Shown one piece after another: positions 1 through 7,784 of a stretch of 64,000 nt of DNA (positions are counted from its first letter, which is position 1; each line of letters begins with the position of its first letter). The position numbers were made by a program, and so were the translations under genes. This DNA comes from Hymenobacter radiodurans (lineage in GTDB: Bacteria > Bacteroidota > Bacteroidia > Cytophagales > Hymenobacteraceae), in contig NZ_CP037922.1 in assembly GCF_004355185.1 (NCBI RefSeq), positions 4,000,001 through 4,064,000 on the forward strand, given 5' to 3'. Below the pieces are notes generated by a model. That model had not been told where the DNA came from, did not search any database, and saw only the letters and a list, made by a program, of their open reading frames with translations.

Positions 1-1624
1 GCCACCGACCCTATTCCTACCAGCTCACCGTGGGTGATTTTCCGGTGAAGGTGGACGTGCTGGATTTAGCGGGCAATTTGGTAAAGTCGATAGCTGACCT
101 GCCGCTGGCCGACAACGTGCCCACCAGCTTCGACGCCGTACCTACCGGCCCGCGCAACCACGATTGGCGTGACGACGCGCCGGCTACTATTTATTGGGTA
201 GAAGCGCAGGACGGCGGCGACCCTAAAAAAGAGGCTCCCATCCGCGACAAAGTGCTGGCCCTGGACGCGCCCTTCAGCGCGGCGCCCAAAGAAGTGGTTG
301 ACTTGCCGTTGCGCTACCGCGGAATCAGATGGGGCAACAACACGACTGCCCTGGTAAGCGGCGGCCGCTGGTCTGACCGCAAAGTGATGACTTGGGTCTT
401 CAACCCTACCACCAAAGCAGCCCCCACCGTCCTCTTCGACCGCTCGTCCCAGGATACCTACAACGACCCCGGCACGCCTTACATGAAGCCCAACGCTGCC
501 GGCCGCGATGTGCTGGCTCTCGGCGGCGCTGATAAGCAGACAATTTACTTGCTTGGGGAAGGCGCCTCGCCCGAAGGCAGCCGTCCTTTCGTCGATCAAT
601 TGAACCTGAAAACCCGCAAGACGGAGCGGTGGTGGCGCTCGGAGGCTCCTTTCTACGAGATACCCGTCGCTATTTTGGATACGGATAAGCGCCTGCTCGT
701 GACGCGGCGCGAATCGGTGGAGCAGGCCCCCAATTACTTTTTGCGCGACGCGAAGAAGAAAAACAAGCTGACCGCGCTGACCACCTTCCCGAACCCTTAC
801 CCCGCTTTGGGCACGCTAAAAAAACAGGTGCTCCAGTATAAGCGCGCCGATGGCCTGCCACTCACAGCCAATCTGTATTTGCCCCCAATTACAAAAAAAG
901 TGATGGACCGCTACCTGCTTTGCTCGAAGCCTATCCCACTGAGTATAAGGACAAAAGTACCGCTGGTCAGGTAAAAGGCTCGCCATACACCTTCACCCGA
1001 CTGTCGTGGGGCTCGCCTATTTTCTGGGTGACGCAGGGCTACGCGGTGCTGCAAAACACCTCCATCCCGATTGTGGGTGAAGGCGATGCCGAACCCAACG
1101 ACACCTACATCGAGCAGCTGGTAGCCGGTGCAAAAGCAGCTATTGATGAAGGCCAGCGCCTAGGCGTGGTTGACCCCAAGCGCGTGGGCGTAATGGGTCA
1201 CTCTTATGGGGCCTTTATGACTGGCAACTTGTTAGCGCACAGCAATCTGTTCAAGGCTGGTATTGCCCGCAGCGGCGCCTACAACCGAACACTTACTCCT
1301 TTCGGCTTCCAGTATGAACAACGCACCTATTGGGAAGCACCACAGGTGTACGATAAGATGTCGCCCTTTACGGCAGCCAATAAAATCAAGACGCCCATCC
1401 TACTCATCCACGGCGAGGCCGATAATAACTCCGGTACGTTCCCCATTCAAAGCGAGCGGTTTTACAACGCCCTGAAAGGCCACGGGGCCACGGCCCGCTA
1501 CGTGGTGCTGCCGTTTGAGTCGCACGGCTACGCGGCCCGCGAGTCCATCATGCACATGCTGTGGGAAATGGATTCGTGGCTAAATAAATACGTGAAAGAA
1601 GCGCCGGCCGCCCCAGTGAATTAA
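1..1624 (+). CDS. S9 serine peptidase, glutamyl endopeptidase-like (5' partial, frameshifted)
   Basis: C-terminal part of a secreted-type serine peptidase; the reading frame is open from the left edge, so the N-terminus lies outside. The first part is a beta-propeller-like region and the second an alpha/beta-hydrolase domain. The catalytic Ser is in GHSYGAF (codon 1202-1204), Asp in HGEADNN (1421-1423) and His in ESHGY (1523-1525). The hydrolase part, with GIARSGAYNRTLTPFGF and ARESIMHMLWE, closely resembles the plant chloroplast glutamyl endopeptidase group (S9D), which cleaves after Glu. The frame breaks at the C run 882-886: adding one C restores LYLPPNYKKSDG and joins both halves without loss. 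The protein is otherwise well preserved, so a sequence error is more likely than decay. A strong terminator follows. Confidence 0.85.
882..886 (+). other. Frameshift site in S9 peptidase (C5 where C6 expected)
   Basis: The run reads GCCCCCAAT. One more C gives CTG TAT TTG CCC CCC AAT TAC and continuous homology across the join. On the minus strand the repaired site would be GGGGGGCAAAT, the motif dispersed through this window. Confidence 0.8.
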
Positions 1625-1653
1625 GCACGAAGCGTTGCCGCTTTTACCCTTAC

Positions 1654-1684
1654 AGAACCGCGCCGGTGGCGCGGTTCTTTTTTT
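1654..1684 (+). terminator. Intrinsic terminator after the S9 peptidase
   Basis: Perfect 11-bp arms AGAACCGCGCC / GGCGCGGTTCT followed by a T-rich tract, 30 bp after the stop codon. Confidence 0.85.
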
Positions 1685-1713
1685 GCCTAAAGCTGACGCT
1701 TTAGGCAAAAAAA
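1678..1713. terminator. Second hairpin of a tandem array
   Basis: T7-GCCTAAAGC / GCTTTAGGC-A7. The flanking T and A tracts extend the stem, so it could act in both directions. It directly abuts the hairpins on either side. Confidence 0.6.
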
Positions 1714-1753
1714 GACCGTCATGCTTCACTCCGTTCAGCATGACGGTCTTTTT
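1714..1753 (+). repeat. Third hairpin, REP-like GACCGTCATGC palindrome
   Basis: Arms GACCGTCATGC and GCATGACGGTC around a 13-base loop, then a T6 tract. The GTCATGC/GCATGAC ends are shared with the inverted repeat at 39893-39985, which suggests a dispersed extragenic palindrome family. Confidence 0.6.
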
Positions 1754-1870
1754 TGCAAAAAGTCATTGCAACCTTTTACTACTCTCGCGGCTCCAATTAA
1801 CAAAGCAGCAGCTCTGCTTTTTCGCCTCGTTTTTTATACTCCTACCTTTCACTCCAAGCTATTTATTGCA

Positions 1871-3189
1871 ATGACTAGATTTTACAAATACCTGCTCAGT
1901 TGTGCATTGCTTCTGGGCATGGGCGCCTGTTCCGATGAGTCTGAAGAAACCCGCAGCCGGGCGGACTAATAGATGCGAACTGGGCGGGCAGGTTCGCTAG
2001 CGGCAGCAACACCATGACGGCGTACTGCCCTCTGCTCATGTCGCGCGAAGTGTTGGAACAATCGGTAGCGTCGCGGCCGGCACAGGCCATGCACAACACC
2101 GGCAAGATTTATCTACGCGGCCGGTATGTATTTGTAAATGAGCGCTACGAAGGGGTACATATAATTGATAATCAGGACCCTAAAAACCCGCGCATTATTA
2201 GCTTCCTGCGCATTCCGGGCAACGTTGACATTGCTATAAAAGACAACCTACTCTACGCCGACAATGGTCCCGACTTGGTTACCATCGACATCAGCAATCC
2301 GCTGGCCGTAAATGTGGTGAGTCGCGTGCGCGATGCCTTCCGTGAGCTACCCCTCCCCGACCGTTCGCCCTTGCACCCCGACTGCTATACCACTAACCGG
2401 CCGAGTAATACGGTAGTGGTGGGTTGGCAGAAAAAGGAGCTTGCAATAGCTAACAACTCGTTTTTTGGATGGGGCCCGCTGGCATCGGCCAATGGCGGCC
2501 CTTCTTCCTTCTCAGATCGGAGCGTGGGCGGCGGCACGGGTAAAGCCGGTTCGCTGGCGCGGTTTGCGGTGCTTGACGAAACGCTTTATACCGTGGATGA
2601 GAGCAGCCTGCGCCTCTTCGATCTGGCTTCGCCCACCTCGCCCGCTGCCGGCCCCAAGCTCCCGCTGATGTTTGGCGTCGAAACCATTTTCCCCTACGAC
2701 CACTACTTGTTTCTGGGCACGCAGCGCGGCATGTACATTTATGACGTTGCCACGCCGAAGTCGCCCCGGCAGGTGTCGTTTTTTCAGCACGCTCTGAGCT
2801 GCGACCCTGTTGTGGTAGATGAGCGCTTCGCCTACCTCACGCTCCGCAGTGCCCCCAATACTTGCCGCAACGGCGTAAATGAGCTTCAGGTCATTGATCT
2901 TACTACCCTGAGCAACCCCAAGCTGATGCGCACCTACCCCATGACCGGTCCTCAGGGTTTGGGTGTAGATAACGACCAGCTTTTCGTGTGCGACTCCGAT
3001 GGCCTGAAAACCTTCGATATCAGCCAGGCGCCCGCGCTTACTCAGAAGCAGCACTACAAAGTGGCCGTCACGGATGTAATTCCCAACAACGGGACGCTGC
3101 TGGCCATCGGCTCCAATGGCTTGTATCAATACAGCTATGCCGGTGCCCAATTGCAGCAGCTAAGCTTCCTCCCGATTACCGACAAGTAA
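1871..3189 (+). CDS. LVIVD-repeat beta-propeller lipoprotein (frameshifted near N-terminus)
   Basis: Secreted lipoprotein: N-terminal MTRFYKYLLSC followed by a signal segment ending in the lipobox LGMGAC. The rest is a beta-propeller of repeats such as YEGVHIIDNQDPKNPRII, VTIDISNP, LRLFDLASPTSP, MYIYDVATPKSPR, LQVIDLTTLSNP and LKTFDISQAP, the pattern of LVIVD-repeat surface proteins. The function of the family is unknown. The signal-peptide part and the propeller are in different frames: one base is missing between about 1958 and 1965, and one extra G there gives SRAGLIDANWAG. The stop codon overlaps the next start (TAATG at 3187-3191), so the two are probably translated together. Confidence 0.75.
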
Positions 3190-3929
3190 TGGCTTCCCAA
3201 CTACAAATTTGCCCCCCAGCGCCGCGCTGGGTGGGCTTTTGGCTGGTACTGGCCCTGCTGAGCTATAGCCTGAAAGCTGGGGGGCAAAATTTGCCTTCCC
3301 TAAACTCCCTATCGCTCAAATTTGCCCCCCAGCACTTGGTGCAGAGTGGTTATTGGCTGGAAATAGAGCACCAAAGAAAAAGCAATCCGCAGCAAAGCAT
3401 TATCCTGACGCCCCAGTTTTACAGCGGCCCCGCCGGGAATCCAAACGGTGCGCGTCAATCTATTCCGGCCAATGAGGATGAATCGGTGCGCGGGTTTGGC
3501 CTGCAGGTGCAGCACCGCTTATATGAAACGCCATCCAAGGCAGTTTTTCCGGCGGGTTTCTATGTAAGCTACGGCCCGCATATTCAGCACTTCGAGATGA
3601 CCTTTCACCGCAACAGCTGGCGCGAGATACAGGGGCCCGGTGATCTGCCGTACTATGAGTATGGCCCCGTGCCCTACACCGAAAAAATTACCCGCTACGG
3701 CGCCTCGGTGCAGCTAGGCTATCAGGCTCCACTGCCTCCCGGTCCGGTTTTCGTTGACCTTTACGTGGGGCTGGGTTGGCGCCAAAGCAACACCAAATCA
3801 CCCTTCGACGGCAGCCAATACCGTTCCGGCTCCTCCGACTATGGGCATGAGGGGGTTTATTTCCCGGCGGGCGTCAAGATTGGGTTTGCCCTCAGCGCCC
3901 TGCGCTCACGTACGCCTGCAACCATGTAG
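3189..3929 (+). CDS. Putative outer-membrane beta-barrel protein
   Basis: A 246-residue protein starting at the ATG inside TAATG, coupled to the upstream lipoprotein gene. A hydrophobic segment WVGFWLVLALLSYSLKAGG near residues 14-32 is a signal peptide. The rest alternates hydrophobic and polar residues with many Gly and aromatic residues (VQLGYQ, VDLYVGLGW, GVKIGFAL), as in Bacteroidota OmpA-like barrels. The last 11 residues are not barrel-like and overlap an antisense broken DUF72 gene. The first 140 bp hold three copies of the dispersed GGGGGGC motif. No specific substrate can be assigned. Confidence 0.6.
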   Translation: MASQLQICPPAPRWVGFWLVLALLSYSLKAGGQNLPSLNSLSLKFAPQHLVQSGYWLEIEHQRKSNPQQSIILTPQFYSGPAGNPNGARQSIPANEDESVRGFGLQVQHRLYETPSKAVFPAGFYVSYGPHIQHFEMTFHRNSWREIQGPGDLPYYEYGPVPYTEKITRYGASVQLGYQAPLPPGPVFVDLYVGLGWRQSNTKSPFDGSQYRSGSSDYGHEGVYFPAGVKIGFALSALRSRTPATM

Positions 3930-4171
3930 CATCGCCAATGGCCGAGCCGCCGATGTCGTTGTTGAACTGCTTGTACTGCGTAATCAAGCGGGGGGCTTTT
4001 ACGGCGAAGCGAAAGTCGACGGGGCTGCTTTGGCACCAGTTTTCCAGAAAAGAAAGCAGCGGAAAACGGTAAAACGTCACGTTCAGCTCCAGCGTCCGAA
4101 GTGCTTACTGTAGTACTCAAGCCAGCGTTTCATCAGGAGCTAGCCGGACAGCCAATGCGCCAAACGGGCAT
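3892..4171 (-). pseudogene. DUF72 family remnant with internal deletions
   Basis: Read on the minus strand from the ATG at 4171 it gives MPVWRIGC, the usual DUF72 N-terminus. It then jumps to KRWLEYYSKHF, shifts frame, and continues as TLELNVTFYRFP and PVDFRFAVKAPRLITQYKQF. It then fuses directly to NNDIGGSAIGDATWLQAYV, which belongs near the family C-terminus. About 150 central residues and part of the N-terminal region are missing. The intact relative at 18668-19414 shows what is lost. The second junction lies where two family segments share Phe-Asn, suggesting recombination at a short identity. The fragment cannot encode a functional protein. Confidence 0.8.
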
Positions 4172-4249
4172 TGAAGGTGCTTTTGGTGCACTCATGCCGC
4201 CACACAGCAGTCACCAATCAGGATAATTACCGGTATATTTTAGCTACAC

Positions 4250-4774
4250 TCAGCCATTGCCGGAACGCTCGCCGCGCCAGGTTATATCGCCGCCGCGAAC
4301 CGTTGTGTCGGCGCGGCCAGCCCGGATTAAGGCCCAGCCAAGCAGGATTTGCAGGGCTCCAAAGGCTAAAAAAGCAAGGTCCCAAGGCAGTTTGTCGGCC
4401 ATGTATTCGTGCACATGGTGAAGGCCCAGCAGCAAGTGGTCAATTACACCCTCAATTACATTAAATAACCCCCAGCCCAGCACCAATGCGCCCCCAAACG
4501 TGCGACCCGACCACGGCACATCATGCCGGCGGCCGGCCGCCCAGAGCATGCGCAACCCTACGGCGGTCATCACCCACACGGCGGCGTGAAACATGCCATC
4601 CCAGTACATATTGGCCTTGGCAGTGAACAGCGTATTAGGAGGATATTTAGCCGACAGCATGTTGTGCCACTGCAAAATCTGGTGCAGCACGATGCCATCT
4701 ACGAAGCCGCCCAGACCAGCGCCCATTAGTATTCCGGCCGCGACCAGCGGAGTGCGGTGTAACTGATCAGCCAT
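4250..4774 (-). CDS. DUF2243 family membrane protein
   Basis: A 174-residue integral membrane protein with about four hydrophobic segments. Conserved family features are GAGLGGFVDGIVLHQILQW near the N-terminus, MYWDGMFHA in the middle and GWGLFNVIEGVIDHLLLGLHH further on; the His and Asp residues within membrane segments suggest metal or proton binding, but the function is unknown. I chose the start MADQLHRTPL: the stop of the upstream gene overlaps it by 8 bp, which indicates translational coupling. The two genes form a small minus-strand operon. Confidence 0.8.
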   Translation of the reverse strand: MADQLHRTPLVAAGILMGAGLGGFVDGIVLHQILQWHNMLSAKYPPNTLFTAKANMYWDGMFHAAVWVMTAVGLRMLWAAGRRHDVPWSGRTFGGALVLGWGLFNVIEGVIDHLLLGLHHVHEYMADKLPWDLAFLAFGALQILLGWALIRAGRADTTVRGGDITWRGERSGNG

Positions 4775-5000
4775 GCGTAGATTTCGGTAAGAAATAGCGT
4801 TTGATAGCATCAGCAAAGTATAGTCCGATGCCGCCCACCAGCAGAATGCTGATGGGCAAAAGCAATAGTAGTAGATTACCGGTGTATTCGGGGGTGTGGA
4901 TGGTGGCCTGCACCCGCGGCCGACAAGCGCGGCAGGCCCAGGCAGCAGAATGAACCAGCCACAGCGCCCACGTCAGCAGCCCAGCAAGTAGGTTTTTCAT
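4767..5000 (-). CDS. Small membrane protein upstream of DUF2243
   Basis: 77 residues from MKNLLAGLL; an in-frame ATG at 5024 would add eight residues. It has a signal-like segment ending near AAWA, a CRAC motif, and a second hydrophobic stretch NLLLLLLPISILLVGGIGLYF, then a short basic tail. I do not recognise the family. The CxxC pair just after the signal segment could bind a metal or redox partner. It overlaps and probably is co-translated with the DUF2243 gene. Confidence 0.55.
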   Translation of the reverse strand: MKNLLAGLLTWALWLVHSAAWACRACRPRVQATIHTPEYTGNLLLLLLPISILLVGGIGLYFADAIKRYFLPKSTHG

Positions 5001-5100
5001 CTGGGGGGCTTTTTCAGCTTTCATCGCCGCTACCCTAGCAGTTCGTTCTAGCCTACGTTGGGCTAAAAGCCTGAGTTGTTAGGGTTCAGCTTAACACCCT

Positions 5101-5108
5101 TACCTTGG
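5101..5108 (+). promoter_or_regulatory. Possible -7 element for ppk2
   Basis: TACCTTGG differs by one base from the Bacteroidota TAnnTTTG box and lies 39 bp before the chosen start. No clear TTTG box sits at the right distance upstream. Confidence 0.3.
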
Positions 5109-5147
5109 TCCGCATACCTGAACAACGAACTACACACCCGCCAGCCA

Positions 5148-5924
5148 ATGAAAACTCCTGCTGCTTACAACCTGCTCAAGGCGCGCTCCGAGGCCCCGGA
5201 GAGCTTTCAGAAAGAAGACGCCGAGCGTGAGCTGACGCGCATACAGCAGGAACTAGAGGAATTGCAATACCGCCTTTACGCCGAAAACCGGCGGAGCGTA
5301 CTGGTGATATTGCAGGGTATGGATGCCAGCGGCAAAGACGGCCTGATTCGGCGGGTATTCAGCGGTATCAATCCGCAGGGCGTACAGGTACATTCGTTCA
5401 AGGAACCTACGGAGGAAGAGCTGGGCCACGATTTCCTGTGGCGGGTGCACCACCATACTCCACGCGCCGGCATGATTCAGGTGTTCAACCGCTCTCATTA
5501 CGAAGATGTGCTCGTCACGCGCGTGCTGGGTCTTATCGATGATAAAGTGGCCAAACACCGTTTCGAGGCCATCAACGCATTCGAAAAACTGCTTCAGCAG
5601 TCTGGTACCACAGTGCTGAAATTCTACCTCCACGTATCGGAGAAGGAGCAGCGCGAGCGGCTAACCGAACGCGTGAAGGACCCGGCCAAGCAATGGAAAT
5701 ATGAGGCTGGCGACGAAGACAAAGCCAAGCAGTGGCCCGAGTATCGCGCCGTGTACGAAGACGTTTTCCAGCATTGCAGCCCCAAGTCGTGCCCCTGGAT
5801 TATCGTGCCCTCCGACCAGAACTGGTACAAAGCCTACGTAGTGGCCAAAACCCTGCATCAAGCGCTGCAAGACATGAATCCGCAGTATCCGAAACCCAAA
5901 TCTGAGAAGCGCAAGCAAAAGTAA
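5148..5924 (+). CDS. ppk2: Polyphosphate kinase 2 family (polyP:nucleotide phosphotransferase)
   Basis: Transfers phosphate between polyphosphate and nucleotides in the cytoplasm. It is 258 residues long, typical of the single-domain PPK2 class. It has a Walker A GMDASGKDG at 57-65, the lid and Walker B region FNRSHYEDVLVTRV, and the segment LHVSEKEQRERLTERVKDP common to the family. I chose the ATG at 5148 because the protein then begins shortly before the helical Glu-rich N-terminal region. The direction (AMP, ADP or GDP as acceptor) cannot be read with certainty. A near-consensus promoter element TACCTTGG lies at 5101-5108. Confidence 0.88.
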   Translation: MKTPAAYNLLKARSEAPESFQKEDAERELTRIQQELEELQYRLYAENRRSVLVILQGMDASGKDGLIRRVFSGINPQGVQVHSFKEPTEEELGHDFLWRVHHHTPRAGMIQVFNRSHYEDVLVTRVLGLIDDKVAKHRFEAINAFEKLLQQSGTTVLKFYLHVSEKEQRERLTERVKDPAKQWKYEAGDEDKAKQWPEYRAVYEDVFQHCSPKSCPWIIVPSDQNWYKAYVVAKTLHQALQDMNPQYPKPKSEKRKQK

Positions 5925-6081
5925 TTCGGGGCATAGTGCCGCGCTACCGGCCTTATCTGGATGGCAGCTACAATACCTTCTAAACAGACATAGCGCAACC
6001 CCAAGCCCTGAGGGTAGTAAACGGGTAATGACTATTGGCCGAAGCACTTTCGGGCAAACAATTAGCACTGACTCTTTCCCT

Positions 6082-7041
6082 ATGAAACCTATAGTCACGC
6101 TCACCCTGAACCCCACGGTAGACAAGAGTACTTCTGTCGATAAGATTGTACCGGAGCATAAGCTGCGGTGCGCGACACCCAAATTTGAGCCCGGCGGCGG
6201 TGGCATCAACGTATCGCGGGCGCTGAAGCGTCTGGGCAACGATTCGTTGGCCGTCTTTCCCGCTGGGGGCCCTATTGGCTCGTTGCTTCAACACCTGCTC
6301 ACGGAAGAAGGTATCGACCAGCAAGTTATTGAAACAGCCAACTGGACCCGCGAAAACTTTATCGTAGTCGATACTTCCTCTAATCAGCAGTACCGCTTTG
6401 GTATGCCCGGCCGGGAGCTATCGACCGATGAGCAGCTGCAAGTGCTGGTGGCGCTCAAAAGCATCACGCCCCGCCCCGAGTTTCTGGTTATGAGCGGCAG
6501 TTTGCCCCCCGGCGTGGAGCCTGACTTCCTGGTAAAAATTGTGCACGCCGCTAATCAGGTCGGCGTAAAGGTGATCGTCGATACCTCGGGCCCGGCCCTA
6601 CAGCATGTCATCGACGCGGGAGGTGTGTACCTAATCAAGCCTAACTTGGGCGAGCTAAGCCGCTTGGTGGGCGTAAGCGAGTTGGATAGCGCCTGCGTTG
6701 CTACGGCGGCACGTGAGCTGATTGGGGAAGGCAAATGCACGCTCGTAGCGGCCTCCATGGGGCCACAGGGCGCTTGTTTTATTTCCCAAGACAGCGTTGA
6801 CCATGTTCCTGCCCCAGCCGTGAAAAAGCGCAGCACCGTTGGCGCCGGCGACAGCATGGTGGCAGGCATGGTGTACGCCTTGGCTGCCGGTCAGCCTCTA
6901 CACGAAGTAATTCGGCTCGGCGTGGCCTGCGGCACCGCCGCAACTATGAATTCAGGCACGGAGCTGTTTCGCAAAAGTGATGTAGACAAGCTGTATCAGT
7001 GGCTGCTGCAAACCATGCCTCGGGAAAAAGCCTTCAGCTGA
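6082..7041 (+). CDS. pfkB: PfkB family sugar-phosphate kinase (1- or 6-phosphofructokinase type)
   Basis: Ribokinase-fold kinase of 319 residues that phosphorylates a hexose phosphate with ATP. Visible features are the N-terminal TLNPTVDKS, the glycine-rich GGGGINVSRALKRLG at 38-52, and the C-terminal GAGDSMVAGM carrying the catalytic Asp and anion hole. The sequence fits the FruK / PfkB / LacC group; the exact sugar phosphate is not certain. I chose the ATG at 6082. Its stop TGA shares a base with the start of the NUDIX gene, so the two are co-translated. Confidence 0.85.
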   Translation: MKPIVTLTLNPTVDKSTSVDKIVPEHKLRCATPKFEPGGGGINVSRALKRLGNDSLAVFPAGGPIGSLLQHLLTEEGIDQQVIETANWTRENFIVVDTSSNQQYRFGMPGRELSTDEQLQVLVALKSITPRPEFLVMSGSLPPGVEPDFLVKIVHAANQVGVKVIVDTSGPALQHVIDAGGVYLIKPNLGELSRLVGVSELDSACVATAARELIGEGKCTLVAASMGPQGACFISQDSVDHVPAPAVKKRSTVGAGDSMVAGMVYALAAGQPLHEVIRLGVACGTAATMNSGTELFRKSDVDKLYQWLLQTMPREKAFS

Positions 7042-7469
7042 TGCTAGTGCCAGAAGTGCTCCTCAATCCTAAGCTAATTGATAAAATAGCCTGGCTGCAC
7101 TTGCACGAAGGCAAACTGCTAAGCACGCGCAGTCGGGGTAAAGACCGCTACTACATTCCGGGGGGTAAGCGCGAGGCAGGCGAAACCGACGAGCAAACGC
7201 TATTGCGTGAAATAAAGGAAGAGCTGACGGTGGACTTGCAGCCGACAAGCCTGGTGTATCGGGGCACGTTTGAAGCGTCGGCGCATGGCCACGCGGCCGA
7301 CGTAGTGGTTCGTATGACGTGCTACAGCGCCCACTACACGGGCATCTTGCAGCCCGCTGCCGAGATTGAAGAAGTAATCTGGCTTACCTACCAGCACCGC
7401 CCGCAGGTATCCGCCGTCGACCAGCTCATTTTTGACTGGCTTCGGCAGCAATCTCTGCTGGCTGATTGA
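7041..7469 (+). CDS. NUDIX hydrolase
   Basis: 142-residue protein with the Nudix box starting at Gly42: Glu48, then REIKEEL at 56-62, matching Gx5Ex7REUxEExGU except that the last Gly is Thr63. It hydrolyses a nucleoside diphosphate linked to another group; the substrate cannot be told from sequence. The start at 7041 (ATGA overlap with the pfkB stop) is preferred over an upstream in-frame ATG inside pfkB. Confidence 0.82.
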   Translation: MLVPEVLLNPKLIDKIAWLHLHEGKLLSTRSRGKDRYYIPGGKREAGETDEQTLLREIKEELTVDLQPTSLVYRGTFEASAHGHAADVVVRMTCYSAHYTGILQPAAEIEEVIWLTYQHRPQVSAVDQLIFDWLRQQSLLAD

Positions 7470-7492
7470 CACTCATTCTTACTCGCCTCACC

Positions 7493-7609
7493 ATGCTACA
7501 AAATTCCAAAGGCCCAGAGCTTCCTGCCTGGGTATTTCTCATGATTCGCTTCGGCTCCCTTTTGCTGGTGGCGGTTGTAGCCTACTTTCTATTCAGGTGC
7601 AATAGCTAG
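7493..7609 (+). CDS. Small single-pass membrane protein (38 aa)
   Basis: Short open frame MLQNSKGPELPAWVFLMIRF followed by a hydrophobic helix and the end FRCNS. One transmembrane segment at about residues 12-34. It lies 23 bp after the NUDIX gene on the same strand. No family recognised; coding potential rests only on the clean start, a helix of membrane length and the position. Confidence 0.4.
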   Translation: MLQNSKGPELPAWVFLMIRFGSLLLVAVVAYFLFRCNS

Positions 7610-7784
7610 CAGAGCGGTGTAGAGATGCCTACTTACGGCTGTTGCTGATCTGCCAGCAACGCACCGTTTGGTTACAACCAAACATCGTCGAATGCGCGTT
7701 TCTATGGCGGAATGAACCATTTAGAAAGCGAAACTGATATACTTCCAGTATTTTACCGGAAGTTATTGCTCACCAAGCCTTCAC

